A stretch of 27,602 nucleotides of DNA from an uncultured Oscillibacter sp. (GCA_951800675.1 CATOKC010000034.1:1-27602), one strand, 5' to 3'. Positions 17,477 through 25,679 are shown, numbered from the stretch's first letter. The notes: generated by a model not told the origin, from the sequence alone. A program made the numbers and translations.

Positions 17477-17520
17477 AAGCTGTGTGCTATACTTGATAAA
17501 TAAAGTATAGCACACAGCTT
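17477..17520. promoter_or_regulatory. Perfect 18-bp inverted repeat upstream of phnD
   Basis: AAGCTGTGTGCTATACTT at 17477-17494 and its exact complement at 17503-17520 flank an 8-base AT loop. On the minus strand it follows the rpiR stop by about 50 bases and is followed by TTTTCTTC, so it could be the rpiR terminator. The core TATACTTTATTTATCAAGTATA is also a plausible RpiR-type operator for phnD. Length and perfect symmetry favour either a terminator or operator role; both could be true. Confidence 0.7.
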
Positions 17521-17572
17521 GTGGAAATTTTTTCCCGTTTTCGTTTTATTTTTCCTAATTTCGCCAGGGAGG

Positions 17573-18325
17573 CTATTCAAGCGGCTTTTGGCTTTTAAAG
17601 TAGTATCCCACCAGCTCCTCAAATGCCAGGATTACCCGGCCAAAGAAGGGATTCGGCATCCCCCCTACCAGCGTCTGTTTCGATCCCTCGACAATAAAGA
17701 CCAGATCGGACAACGAGGCCAGGGTGGAGTCCTCTCTCTTTGTGAAGCAGATGATTTTGAATCCCCGGTCCTTCGCTGCGCGCACGTCGTTCAATATGGG
17801 CACCGCTTCCCCGCTCTGGGAAATCGCAATCAGCAAAGACGGCTCAATATTGGTAGCGGTGCCTTTGTGTTCCTCATGGAAGATCATGAAGTCGTAAAAA
17901 TGGACCCGGTTGAACACCATAAAGCCGCAGACAGCCAGCCGCTGCACGATGTAGTCTGCGACCAGCTCGGAAAATCCGCTTCCATCGGCAAAGAGCTTCT
18001 GGTTCTGGAACTGCCGGAGAAGCTCACAAAACTGACGGCCCTTCTCTTCGTCGTAGTTATCAATCAGCTCCTGAAGCGCCGCTCCACTGGAGCGGTCATT
18101 TGCGTTGGCAGTCTGCTGCAGGTGATAGTACAGTTCACTGTAGCCATCAAAACCCAGGCGCTTGCACATTTTGATAATATAGGTCGGCGAGACATAGTTT
18201 TCATTGGCGATCTGCTGGACGCCAATTCGCCGCTCGTCATTTTCAATATGCCGAATAATGCTGGTGATGATCTTGGTCTCTTCCTCGGTCAGCAGGTTTG
18301 TCAGGAGATAATAGTTTTTGTTCAT
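17573..18325 (-). CDS. RpiR/MurR-family regulator with SIS domain
   Basis: This 250-residue regulator has an N-terminal HTH_6 domain (about residues 1-75; VSPTYIIKMCKRLGFDGYSE is the recognition part) and a C-terminal SIS domain (about residues 105-235; LLIAISQSGEAVPILNDVRA). SIS domains bind sugar phosphates, and family members repress or activate sugar-phosphate operons. ATG 18325 was chosen because AGGTG lies seven bases upstream; a start 15 codons upstream is in frame but lacks a site. It is probably expressed from the promoter at 18376-18404, and lies upstream of phnD on the same strand, so it may control that operon. Confidence 0.85.
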   Translation of the reverse strand: MNKNYYLLTNLLTEEETKIITSIIRHIENDERRIGVQQIANENYVSPTYIIKMCKRLGFDGYSELYYHLQQTANANDRSSGAALQELIDNYDEEKGRQFCELLRQFQNQKLFADGSGFSELVADYIVQRLAVCGFMVFNRVHFYDFMIFHEEHKGTATNIEPSLLIAISQSGEAVPILNDVRAAKDRGFKIICFTKREDSTLASLSDLVFIVEGSKQTLVGGMPNPFFGRVILAFEELVGYYFKSQKPLE

Positions 18326-18375
18326 AGGACCGCACCTCAATGTTCGCTGCCTCCAGCTGCGTGAACTCATGCTTT

Positions 18376-18404
18376 ATTATCTCACGATTCGCCTGGAAAT
18401 GCAA
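18376..18404 (-). promoter_or_regulatory. Candidate promoter of the RpiR-family regulator gene
   Basis: On the minus strand, TTGCAT (-35) and GATAAT (-10) are separated by exactly 17 bases, and the start ATG lies about 50 bases downstream. This is a good sigma-A match. Confidence 0.55.
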
Positions 18405-18425
18405 TCTTCTATCTTTGTCCCCCGT

Positions 18426-18650
18426 TTAAGCAATCAATTTCGGTGTCAGTGCAAGAGCGGCGATAATTATCATCCCAGCAATTCCTTCTAACCGTCGACG
18501 CAAAAAATATGCCTTGGTAGGTTCCTTCGATGCTTTCCAGCTTTCAAAGACTTTCCAGCACCATTTGGGGAACAGCGCATTTGCCAAACATATGGAGAAA
18601 ATAGCAATATAAATGATATAGACAATTATCTCAAACACTTTAATATCCAA
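18426..18650 (-). CDS. DUF6199-like two-span membrane protein
   Basis: This 74-residue protein has two membrane segments (IIVYIIYIAIFSICLANALF and IAGMIIIAALALTPKLIA) around a tryptophan-rich polar loop (FPKWCWKVFESWKASKEP). The order and loop match DUF6199 proteins, small membrane proteins of unknown function. TTG 18650 was chosen because GAGGAG precedes it by about six bases; GTG 18677 is an alternative nine codons upstream without a site. It is the last gene of the minus-strand run, 60 bases after the DUF6487-like gene. No terminator was seen behind it. Confidence 0.6.
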   Translation of the reverse strand: MDIKVFEIIVYIIYIAIFSICLANALFPKWCWKVFESWKASKEPTKAYFLRRRLEGIAGMIIIAALALTPKLIA

Positions 18651-18709
18651 TTTGTTCTCCTCGTGGCCGCCATCCACCAGCGGACGACTGCCCTATAAAG
18701 ATAGAATTT

Positions 18710-18943
18710 CTATTCTTCGATATCCATAATGAGTTTCTTGCATTGTCTGCATACATAGGCATTCGGATATTCAGGGGAAGCTGCGAATGAAACAAATGGT
18801 GGTAACAATATTGCTCTATGTTTGCTCATTGCTTTCCGGGTATACAGCATGGGACTCTTTTCTCCGTCAGGCAGGAAATACACGCCGCCTCTGCTACGCA
18901 ACTTACCAATTTCCATTTCCTTATCACAAATAGGACAGCGCAT
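18710..18943 (-). CDS. DUF6487-like small zinc-ribbon protein
   Basis: This 77-residue protein has two CxxC pairs (MRCPICDKEME at the N-terminus and YVCRQCKKLI at the C-terminus) that should bind one zinc ion; the layout matches DUF6487 proteins of unknown function. ATG 18943 was chosen for its GGAGG eight bases upstream. It lies 37 bases after the gene at 18981 and is probably cotranscribed with it. Confidence 0.65.
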   Translation of the reverse strand: MRCPICDKEMEIGKLRSRGGVYFLPDGEKSPMLYTRKAMSKHRAILLPPFVSFAASPEYPNAYVCRQCKKLIMDIEE

Positions 18944-18980
18944 ATCATCAACCTCCACAAATATCCATTTTGTTCTCCTC

Positions 18981-19481
18981 TCACAAAACCCGCTGTTTCC
19001 GGCTGATATCCCAGAAGGCATTAAAATCGAACTCCGACTCGATCAAATAAATTCCCGCCGGAGGACTTCCGATGTTTTCCGAGGAAATGGTCGTATTCTC
19101 TGATACCAGCAGCTTGTTTTCCGCGTTTACCATTAAGGAAAGACCGTTTCCATCCTCACCGTTAATCAGCACATACAAGGCTGTTTCCTTTGAAAAGTCA
19201 GCCTGTGCTTCACGGGACTGCTCCGCCTCATAGGATATTTCCAGGTTGTTGAAATGCTCATAAAACCAGCCCAAGGTGGTCCGATCCTGAATTTCCCACG
19301 GAATAGAGTCTATGTCGGCGAAAATGAGTATCCCGGCAGGCATGGGATAGGACAGCGTTTCCCAAGGCTCACGGGACGTTTGATCGTTTGACTCCCTGCC
19401 CTTATCTTGAATATGTATTCTTAAAATGAACCCTGCCGCAAGGCATATAGCAGCAAATATGATTGCTTTTTTGAAGCTCAT
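18981..19481 (-). CDS. Exported or membrane-anchored hypothetical protein
   Basis: This 166-residue protein has an N-terminal hydrophobic segment (KKAIIFAAICLAAGFILRIHI) that is an uncleaved anchor or signal peptide, followed by a soluble, acidic region. No family is recognised. ATG 19481 was chosen for its GGGGGG seven bases upstream; the longer reading (19574) has no site. It is preceded by a stem-loop at 19491-19546 and followed by the DUF6487-like gene. Confidence 0.65.
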   Translation of the reverse strand: MSFKKAIIFAAICLAAGFILRIHIQDKGRESNDQTSREPWETLSYPMPAGILIFADIDSIPWEIQDRTTLGWFYEHFNNLEISYEAEQSREAQADFSKETALYVLINGEDGNGLSLMVNAENKLLVSENTTISSENIGSPPAGIYLIESEFDFNAFWDISRKQRVL

Positions 19482-19490
19482 ATTCAATCC

Positions 19491-19546
19491 CCCCAAAATT
19501 CCGCCGCAATCGTTCCGGCTGTACTTTCGGAACCCAGCCCCGGCGG
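19491..19546 (-). terminator. Possible weak terminator or attenuator hairpin
   Basis: An outer CCGCCG/CGGCGG stem holds an inner GTTCCG/CGGAAC stem with a 10-base loop; on the minus strand the outer arm is followed by AATTTTGG. It lies between the 504-residue gene and the gene at 18981-19481, so it may reduce read-through between them. The T run is short. Confidence 0.3.
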
Positions 19547-19610
19547 CAAGAACGCGTCTCTTTACCTGAGCCAAGACGGCAGGCGGTCATTCAAATAGCT
19601 TGACCCGTTC

Positions 19611-21125
19611 TCAAACCTGCGGAAGTGGCAGAGCAATCTCAATATCTTCGGCTGTCTTTTGATGGAACACCATCCGCCACTCAATTCGTTCAGGCGGACC
19701 AAAATACAGGGAAGAGCAGACTGCTCTTGGCTGACCACTTTTAGTGGTGGCCAGTATGACACCCACAGAACTTGTCACTGTTGGCCCCGCCATATTGGAC
19801 TGTTTAGGCCGGGGACGATCTCCCTGCTCACAGTCCCGTACCGTCAGCGATTGTTGGGGCAGTTCCGGTTCCACTACAAAGGACATGGCGCTGTAGTGAG
19901 TGGGGTATTCCCATTGATTTTTGTCTCGAAAACGGCCAGCATCCATTTGTTGTGTCTCATATTCCAGCACATGCAGGACATGAGTTTCTCCCGTGACAGG
20001 GTAGACAAATTTTACAACATCCCCCGCCCCAGATAGAGTAAACCGGGGGCCGGGGACGGAGACCGGGTTTTGCTCCAGGGAAAGGAAGAGGGTTTTCAGT
20101 ACGGGCCTGGTTTTGGTGGCCCAGGAAAAGGAATTCCTCCAGAATGTCCATCCCCGTTCGCTATCCAAACCGTACCGTTTTATCAGCTGGTGGCTTTCAG
20201 GGTCCTGCAAGTCCGTCTCCATTCCATGCGGGCAGCCGGATGCCGGCACCCAGACAAGGCCGTATCCGTGCCGATGGCGCAGTTTCCGGCCGTTTACCGT
20301 CAATTTGGGGTTGCAGTCTATAGTCAAGGGATTCTCTGCTTCCTGACGCTCTTCTTCCTCTGGAGCGAACTCCCTCTTTCCCTCGATCCACGGCCTCCAG
20401 TTCTCTGCATGGACCCGGATCTCCTCGGGCTCAACCTCCATACAGAGATCTACCACCAGCCCCTTTCCACAGATATACACCGCCAGGACATGCCACACTT
20501 TCCCGCACCAGGAAAAGGTTTTTCCTATAGGAATTTCCCTCCCCGGCTTGTCGCGCCCTCTATGCCGACCGCTGAAGCCACTGCCAAAGTACACACTCCA
20601 CTCTGGATACTCTGGTCCTTTCGGGGCCTCGGCCACACAATCATAGTATTCCTTCCGGAAGGGTATTTTCTTGTAGTCAAAGGACGCCTGTATCTCCCGG
20701 ATATACCCGTAAGGGTCCTCCATGGGCGTGAGCCCCAGGCCATCCCGCAGACCTTCCAAAGCGGCTTGCCGCTCCGGCGAGGGTAGGTCGTCCTCCCGCA
20801 GGAAGGCTTCAAATTCGTCTCTGTCCCACAGATGGGCCTGTTCCGCAGCCGCCAAGCCCTTACAGGCCAGAAGCAAGCGAAGAAAATCCTCAAAATTCCG
20901 GGCCAGAGGATAGACGCAGTCCCCCAACGGATTGGACGGATTAACAGCAAATACCGTCTCACCGAAGCCTTTCACAAAACAATAGTGGATTCCGTCCACT
21001 CCCTCCCAGCCGATCACCTTCGCCCCCTTGGGCGTACAGAAGTAATCGCCGCAAGCATTCCCAGGCGCAAGGCCAAGTTGGGAAACGTCGATCTTCAATT
21101 TTTTGAATTTCTCATACAAAGCCAT
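19611..21125 (-). CDS. Large cytosolic hypothetical protein
   Basis: This 504-residue protein has no signal peptide or membrane segment. The start MALYEKFKKLKIDVSQLGL and the early stretch KVIGWEGVDGIHYCFVKG followed by FGETVFAVNPSNPLGDCVYP resemble the shape of SUKH/SMI1-type domains (small alpha/beta domains of immunity and regulatory proteins), but this is a resemblance only. The C-terminal part repeats FVYPVTGETHVLHVLEYE and AMSFVVEPELPQQSLTV, both beta-rich. ATG 21125 has AGGAGG nine bases upstream. It is the only clearly cytosolic long product in the run of exported proteins. Confidence 0.7.
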   Translation of the reverse strand: MALYEKFKKLKIDVSQLGLAPGNACGDYFCTPKGAKVIGWEGVDGIHYCFVKGFGETVFAVNPSNPLGDCVYPLARNFEDFLRLLLACKGLAAAEQAHLWDRDEFEAFLREDDLPSPERQAALEGLRDGLGLTPMEDPYGYIREIQASFDYKKIPFRKEYYDCVAEAPKGPEYPEWSVYFGSGFSGRHRGRDKPGREIPIGKTFSWCGKVWHVLAVYICGKGLVVDLCMEVEPEEIRVHAENWRPWIEGKREFAPEEEERQEAENPLTIDCNPKLTVNGRKLRHRHGYGLVWVPASGCPHGMETDLQDPESHQLIKRYGLDSERGWTFWRNSFSWATKTRPVLKTLFLSLEQNPVSVPGPRFTLSGAGDVVKFVYPVTGETHVLHVLEYETQQMDAGRFRDKNQWEYPTHYSAMSFVVEPELPQQSLTVRDCEQGDRPRPKQSNMAGPTVTSSVGVILATTKSGQPRAVCSSLYFGPPERIEWRMVFHQKTAEDIEIALPLPQV

Positions 21126-21156
21126 ATTCAGGTTCCTCCTGCGACAGGCGATCATT

Positions 21157-21822
21157 TCATTCCAGGGCAATCTCAGCGCCGCCCCACTCCACGACGGTAA
21201 AGCCGGTACGGTCAAAGGCGGGAAGGTCCTGGGGCGGAATATCTGTTTGGCCGTCCAACGGCTGCCAGGCCATAAAAACCCGAAGAAGGCTGTCCGGCTC
21301 CGGGGTTATGGTGAGCCGGGCATGATCCGTATAGGCGGCAGACTGGAAGGCAATCAGATTATAGGGGTTTGGCTCCATCCGGGGAAGCCAGTAGACAATG
21401 AACTCGTTGGCCTCCCGGCGAGTCAGGCCCAGGCGGGCCAGGGCGTCCTCCAAAAAGGCCGCGGTATCTTCGCCGGGGACGCAGAAGCCCTGGGAGAAGT
21501 CATACTCCGTCGAGGTAACGCCCTCCCAATAGAGATAATTGTAGGTCTGGCCCACCGCGTCCGTCAGGATTCCGCCAGGCTGAGCCGTCACGGTCCAGCC
21601 GCCGTCATAGGCGGGGTAGGTGCAGGTCAGGTCCCCATCCAAGTCCAGGCAGACGGTGACCTCCGTCTCCTCCTCCGGGTAGAGGTAAATCACAGGCTTG
21701 GCCAGAGCAGGACCGTCCCCGTCTTTCGGCGGTGGTTCCGCCGCCGGGTTCCTGTAATAGAAATAGATAGCAGCGCACAATAGTGCCGCCAGACACAGCA
21801 GAGAAATCACGGTCCGTTTCAT
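21157..21822 (-). CDS. Exported protein with KPVIYLYP motif
   Basis: This 221-residue protein has an N-terminal hydrophobic segment (VISLLCLAALLCAAIYFYY) and, near residue 42, the motif KPVIYLYPEEETEVTVCLDL, found in many secreted or periplasmic proteins of unknown function across bacteria. The following stretch (CTYPAYDGGWTVTAQPGG) continues the pattern. ATG 21822 has GGAGG seven bases upstream. It lies 31 bases before the 504-residue gene. Probably anchored outside the membrane. Confidence 0.75.
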   Translation of the reverse strand: MKRTVISLLCLAALLCAAIYFYYRNPAAEPPPKDGDGPALAKPVIYLYPEEETEVTVCLDLDGDLTCTYPAYDGGWTVTAQPGGILTDAVGQTYNYLYWEGVTSTEYDFSQGFCVPGEDTAAFLEDALARLGLTRREANEFIVYWLPRMEPNPYNLIAFQSAAYTDHARLTITPEPDSLLRVFMAWQPLDGQTDIPPQDLPAFDRTGFTVVEWGGAEIALE

Positions 21823-21862
21823 AGGAAGTCCTCCATTCTTAATAAGCAAAAAAACACAAATC

Positions 21863-22963
21863 TCACCAATTATAGGGGATTGCCCAGGGCTGGAGGAGCT
21901 CTGCTTCTATCACTTTTTCAGGCCCCACCCAGATGCGATATGCCTGATCCCAATATGGGGGCAGAGTTCCGGCAGGAAATTGCACGGTCAGGCCCTCTTC
22001 AGAAACAACAATCCATTCCGGCTTTAAGACCTCCGCCATCTCTGCCCAGAAGGACTCATCGTATATCCATCCTGCTAGGCGGCGGCAGACTTCTTCCTCC
22101 GGCACGGCGAATACGTGCCGGAAATCCAGCTTCTCCCCGGATTCCCGTTCAAAGGCCGCTCCCAGGCTGATATCGGCGTTCTCTCCGCCCGGCAGGGCCG
22201 CGAGCGTCTCAAAATACAGAACCTTCTCATTGTATGCCCTGAGCCAAACGTTCTGCTGGATATATCCCGCGCTGTAGTTCTCTCCCAGTTCCCGCCATTC
22301 GGCATAGCACTTTTCCAGCTCCTCCCGCTCGTCGTAGAGCGGCTTTTGCTCTGCGTAATAGGCGAGGATTTTCTTTCGGGCCTTTTCGCTCAGCGTTCCA
22401 AACGCCTCGTCTCCATCCGCAACGCCGCTCATCGGATCGCCGCCGGGCGCTCTGACCCGCAGTAGTTCCGTTCCGTCCGGCAAGTAGTATATCCAGCGGA
22501 ACCCTGAATCGCTGGAAAGCACGTCCACCGCCGTTCCATCCCGGAGCGTCAAAACATTCCGCTCCAAGCTGCCGACGATATATGCGGACTTTGCCCGGTA
22601 GGCGGTAATACGCCCTTCCACAGTCTCCAGCTTTGTCCGGAATGGAACACACCACGCACTGACCTCTGTATCTATTTGAAGCTCTTCTTGGAATATCTGG
22701 CACGTTTTCTCATAGGACTGACCAAAAACTCCTTCTCTGGGCCAGGCGAGGGTATTCTCCGTCATGATAACGCCCGTTCTTACTCCGTCCCGTTCCAGAA
22801 CAAAGGAAGCCAGGCTTCCATCCTCCCCGGCTCGAATCTCCACGACCACGCCTCGGATATTTCGATCCTCCTGGAAGGCTGTCTGAAAGAGCATTACGGC
22901 GCCGCACAGCAGAACAATCACCAGTACGGCGTGCAGTTTCATCCATTCTTTTACCCGCTCCAA
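21863..22963 (-). CDS. Membrane-anchored protein with RsiV/DUF3298-like C-terminus
   Basis: This 366-residue protein has an N-terminal membrane anchor (HAVLVIVLLCGAVMLFQTAF) and an extracytoplasmic body. The last 100 residues (LDFRHVFAVPEEEVCRRLAG, then VSEEGLTVQFPAGTLPPYWD and ending in AIPYNW) resemble the DUF3298 region of RsiV, a lysozyme-sensing anti-sigma factor; without a search this is a weak link. TTG 22963 was chosen because AGGAGG lies nine bases upstream; the nearby ATG at codon 8 has none. Genes on both sides are exported proteins. Confidence 0.65.
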   Translation of the reverse strand: MERVKEWMKLHAVLVIVLLCGAVMLFQTAFQEDRNIRGVVVEIRAGEDGSLASFVLERDGVRTGVIMTENTLAWPREGVFGQSYEKTCQIFQEELQIDTEVSAWCVPFRTKLETVEGRITAYRAKSAYIVGSLERNVLTLRDGTAVDVLSSDSGFRWIYYLPDGTELLRVRAPGGDPMSGVADGDEAFGTLSEKARKKILAYYAEQKPLYDEREELEKCYAEWRELGENYSAGYIQQNVWLRAYNEKVLYFETLAALPGGENADISLGAAFERESGEKLDFRHVFAVPEEEVCRRLAGWIYDESFWAEMAEVLKPEWIVVSEEGLTVQFPAGTLPPYWDQAYRIWVGPEKVIEAELLQPWAIPYNW

Positions 22964-23021
22964 AGAAACTCACCTCCTGCTTTTTCATAAGGCAATCTGG
23001 CTTGGAAAAAGGCGCATAACG

Positions 23022-23270
23022 TCATTGCCGCTTCATTTTGATTCGGACAACCAGCTTGATCGCAAGAGTTACGAACAAAATAATTATGGTATACTTGGCA
23101 ATGACCAAAACATCCTTATACCATGGGATTCCCAGCTTCTCATAGAGTCCCGGATGTGCCTTGAAATCCCGAAATATAGATATAGTACGTCCCAAAAGAA
23201 ACGTAATATCGGAAGCGATTGCTGCATTCAAAGCACAGTCTAGTCTTTTCATATCTAGTCTTTTCTTCAC
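23022..23270 (-). CDS. Small membrane protein with duplicated start segment
   Basis: This 82-residue protein has one clear C-terminal membrane segment (VLVIAKYTIIILFVTLAIKL) and a basic end (VRIKMKRQ). GTG 23270 was chosen because GGAGG lies eight bases upstream; an ATG nine codons in (at 23252 when counted from the GTG at 23279) is an alternative. The first codons repeat (KRLDM then KRLDC) owing to a 12-bp direct repeat with 15-base spacing. No family recognised. Confidence 0.55.
   Translation of the reverse strand: MKKRLDMKRLDCALNAAIASDITFLLGRTISIFRDFKAHPGLYEKLGIPWYKDVLVIAKYTIIILFVTLAIKLVVRIKMKRQ
23239..23265. repeat. 12-bp direct repeat with 15-base period
   Basis: TCTAGTCTTTTC occurs at 23239-23250 and again at 23254-23265. 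It is in frame and duplicates KRLD at the start of the small membrane protein. A recent slippage duplication is the simplest explanation. Confidence 0.8.
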
Positions 23271-23344
23271 AGAATACACCTCCCGTTTTCACAGTTCCAT
23301 GAGCTCTCTCGTTCTTAACAGAATCAAAAGCGTTCCGGCGGCAA

Positions 23345-24811
23345 TCATTCCAGCAGCCGTCCGTCCACCAGATTCTCAATTTCAATTCCTGTTACAATGT
23401 CATCCTGTGTAAAAAAGGCGATATGCTTGCAGTAAGCGTCCCCTCCTGGCTCCCAGACATACGCAAGACCGGATTCTGCATACCAGTCAAGCGGTACAAT
23501 ATCCGGGTACTGCTCCCGCACCCGCGCCAGGGAATCCCCCACGGAAACGCCGCTGTCGGTGGAAACTCGGGGATCGCTGGTCGTCATTTTATAAAGCACT
23601 TCCGTTCCATCGTCAGGGTTAACGGTGTACTCCAATGTCACGGCGTCCAGCGCCGCCTCATAGCAGGGGCCAAAGCCGTCCATAGCAGGAGAGACGAGAA
23701 CCGGCTCCACGTCCAGCGCCACCCCCCAGGGGAATGTCCCCTCCTGCGGCCCCAGGGTAAACACGGCGGTATTGGGAACGGTAAAGGAAAAGCGAAGATT
23801 CCGAAGATCCGTCCAAGCCTGTTCCTGCCGCAGAACGGAGTCATAGGCGCCCCGGATTTTTTCCAGGACGACCCGTTCCGCCTCATTGGCTGGAACACAG
23901 AGCCTTACCGCCTCCTCAAAGGCAAGCCTCCCCGCCTCGTCCTCGTAAGCGGCCTGGTAACCGGGATCGGCGATCAGGCTGTTAAGACGGGAAACCCCAT
24001 AGGGAGCGGTATCCAGCAGGGCCAGGCTGGAGAGAACGTCCCCAGGCCGCTCCAAAAACCGCTGATACAGGCGGTAAAAGGGGCCCTCCGCAAAACCTCC
24101 GTCGGCGTGGAGAAGATAGCAAATCATCTCCCAGTCGGAGCAATCCTCCCGGAGGCCCTGGGCGTAGTCAAAGGTATAGACCGTTTCCGCCTCCAAATCC
24201 AAAGCGTCGGAGGGACAGAAGCTGGTGAAGCGCCAGACCTTCGGCGTTCGCTCATAATCAATCGTCGTTGTGGAATATCCGGCCGTAGCAATCGGATAGG
24301 ACGTGGAGAAGTCGGTCCCCGGCACCGGCACCATATGGCTGTCCTCAAAATCCGCCCAGAACGTCAGCGTCACTTCCCAGCGGTCCTCGCTCAGCCGCTC
24401 CGCCTGAACGGTTTTGTCCAGGAAATAGATATTCGCGCCCCTCCCGCCGGGGACGGCGTACAGCCTGCCGTCAAAATCCCGATACTGGCCCTTGTTGAAG
24501 ATTTCTTCTGCCAGCTCGGGGGTGAACGCCTCCTCCAGCCGGGAGCGCAGGTCCTCTGTGCTGGCAATGCCGTCGTCCCGTACCCGAAAATAGGTGGTTT
24601 CGCCTTCCCGCACAGAATCAGACTCATCCACGGGCATGGGGGCCAGATCAAACCAGTCGTAGAGCCGCGCCGCCCCGTCATAGGCCGCCAGAACGTCCTC
24701 CTGGAAGCCCATCAGCTCTTGTGGAGAGGGGTCTATTGTCAGCCGGACACAGCCAGTGAGCAGTATGGACAGAAGAACGCAGAGAAGAGAAGCGTACAGT
24801 CCTTTTTTCAT
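23345..24811 (-). CDS. Large lipoprotein of unknown function
   Basis: This 488-residue lipoprotein has signal MKKGLYASLLCVLLSILLTGC with lipobox LLTGC (C21). The part around residues 80-150 (DDGIASTEDLRSRLEEAFTP then LAEEIFNKGQYRDFDG) is reminiscent of IseA/DL-endopeptidase-inhibitor proteins, but the match is loose. Its ATG overlaps the stop of the upstream gene by ATGA, so the two are translated together. The C-terminal part (VSVGDSLARVREQYPDIVPL) resembles a solute-sensing motif of secreted proteins. Function unknown. Confidence 0.7.
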   Translation of the reverse strand: MKKGLYASLLCVLLSILLTGCVRLTIDPSPQELMGFQEDVLAAYDGAARLYDWFDLAPMPVDESDSVREGETTYFRVRDDGIASTEDLRSRLEEAFTPELAEEIFNKGQYRDFDGRLYAVPGGRGANIYFLDKTVQAERLSEDRWEVTLTFWADFEDSHMVPVPGTDFSTSYPIATAGYSTTTIDYERTPKVWRFTSFCPSDALDLEAETVYTFDYAQGLREDCSDWEMICYLLHADGGFAEGPFYRLYQRFLERPGDVLSSLALLDTAPYGVSRLNSLIADPGYQAAYEDEAGRLAFEEAVRLCVPANEAERVVLEKIRGAYDSVLRQEQAWTDLRNLRFSFTVPNTAVFTLGPQEGTFPWGVALDVEPVLVSPAMDGFGPCYEAALDAVTLEYTVNPDDGTEVLYKMTTSDPRVSTDSGVSVGDSLARVREQYPDIVPLDWYAESGLAYVWEPGGDAYCKHIAFFTQDDIVTGIEIENLVDGRLLE

Positions 24812-25302
24812 CGGTTATATTTCCTTTCGGCCCGGCGGTGGAGCCAAGCGAAGTAAATGAAGTGGACGAGGCAGAACAGCAGAATCGCCGACCACTCGAC
24901 GCCATACAGGGTGCTTCCCCTGATCCCCAGCAGCTTGTCAAACAGCAGCCAGGCGAAGGCTAGGAGCTGATACAGCGGCGTCAGAAACGCGCAAATCGTC
25001 CCAAGAAGAATCACGGCCCACCAAGAAACACTCAGCGTGGACACGAAAAGCCCTCCCGCCGCCAGCGCGGCGCTGATTCCCCAGTACCATTTCACAAAGC
25101 GGAGCAGTCCCGGTTTCCCAGAGCTAATCCACACGTCTATAACCACCTGTCCCAGGAGCCAAATTCCCAAAAAGGCCCAGGACCAGCCCGTGTAGGTGTA
25201 ATACCTGTTTTCAAAATAGCTGTGAATGCTGGTAAAGAAATGCAGGACCACCCACAGAAGCGCCGCGATGTCGGCGGTGCTCCAGCGCTTACTGTCTCCC
25301 AT
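24808..25302 (-). CDS. Four-span membrane protein
   Basis: This 164-residue protein has four predicted membrane segments: IAALLWVVLHFFTS, WAFLGIWLLGQVVIDVWI, ISAALAAGGLFVSTL to ICAFLTPLYQLLAFAWLLF, and AILLFCLVHFIYFAWL. It is rich in tryptophan and tyrosine, with a basic C-terminus (HRRAERKYNR). ATG 25302 has AGGAGG seven bases upstream, 14 bases after the previous gene. Translational coupling to the lipoprotein downstream suggests a shared job at the membrane. Confidence 0.75.
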   Translation of the reverse strand: MGDSKRWSTADIAALLWVVLHFFTSIHSYFENRYYTYTGWSWAFLGIWLLGQVVIDVWISSGKPGLLRFVKWYWGISAALAAGGLFVSTLSVSWWAVILLGTICAFLTPLYQLLAFAWLLFDKLLGIRGSTLYGVEWSAILLFCLVHFIYFAWLHRRAERKYNR

Positions 25303-25316
25303 TGCAATGCCTCCTG

Positions 25317-25679
25317 TTATGCCTCGTCATCCGGAGTCTCTTTCACCATTTCCGGGAGGAAGACCGCAATCATCGTCAGCGCCATAGAAATGGGCCGCGC
25401 TCTCGTCCGCAATGTTACCGGGTCTAATTGCAGATAAGCGGAGATCATCATAACCATGAGGCTCGCCGCCAGGCAGCATAGCTGAATCACTTTCATTTTG
25501 CTGACAGGTTTTCTCTCGCTCCCCGCTTTAGACTGTCCCAGCCCATTTGACAGTACGCCCAAAAGGACCAGCGCAGGGCCCAAAACGCTATAAACTTTAC
25601 CGCCGTCTGTAAACAGCGGGACAGCCGTAACGCAGAGTCCAAGGGCGCATAGATAAAAGCCTTTATGTTTCTTTATCAT
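25317..25679 (-). CDS. Four-span small membrane protein
   Basis: This 120-residue protein has about four hydrophobic segments (FYLCALGLCVTAVPLF, YSVLGPALVLLGVL, CLAASLMVMMISAYL, ISMALTMIAVFLP). ATG 25679 was chosen because GAGG lies six bases upstream; the longer GTG (25691) has none. It follows the frameshifted gene at 25688-25923 by eight bases. Function unknown. Confidence 0.7.
   Translation of the reverse strand: MIKKHKGFYLCALGLCVTAVPLFTDGGKVYSVLGPALVLLGVLSNGLGQSKAGSERKPVSKMKVIQLCCLAASLMVMMISAYLQLDPVTLRTRARPISMALTMIAVFLPEMVKETPDDEA

Noticed and set aside
18677..18710. Small AT-rich inverted repeat near AGAATAGAAATTCTAT
   Set aside because: The stem is short and imperfect, too weak to call a terminator.
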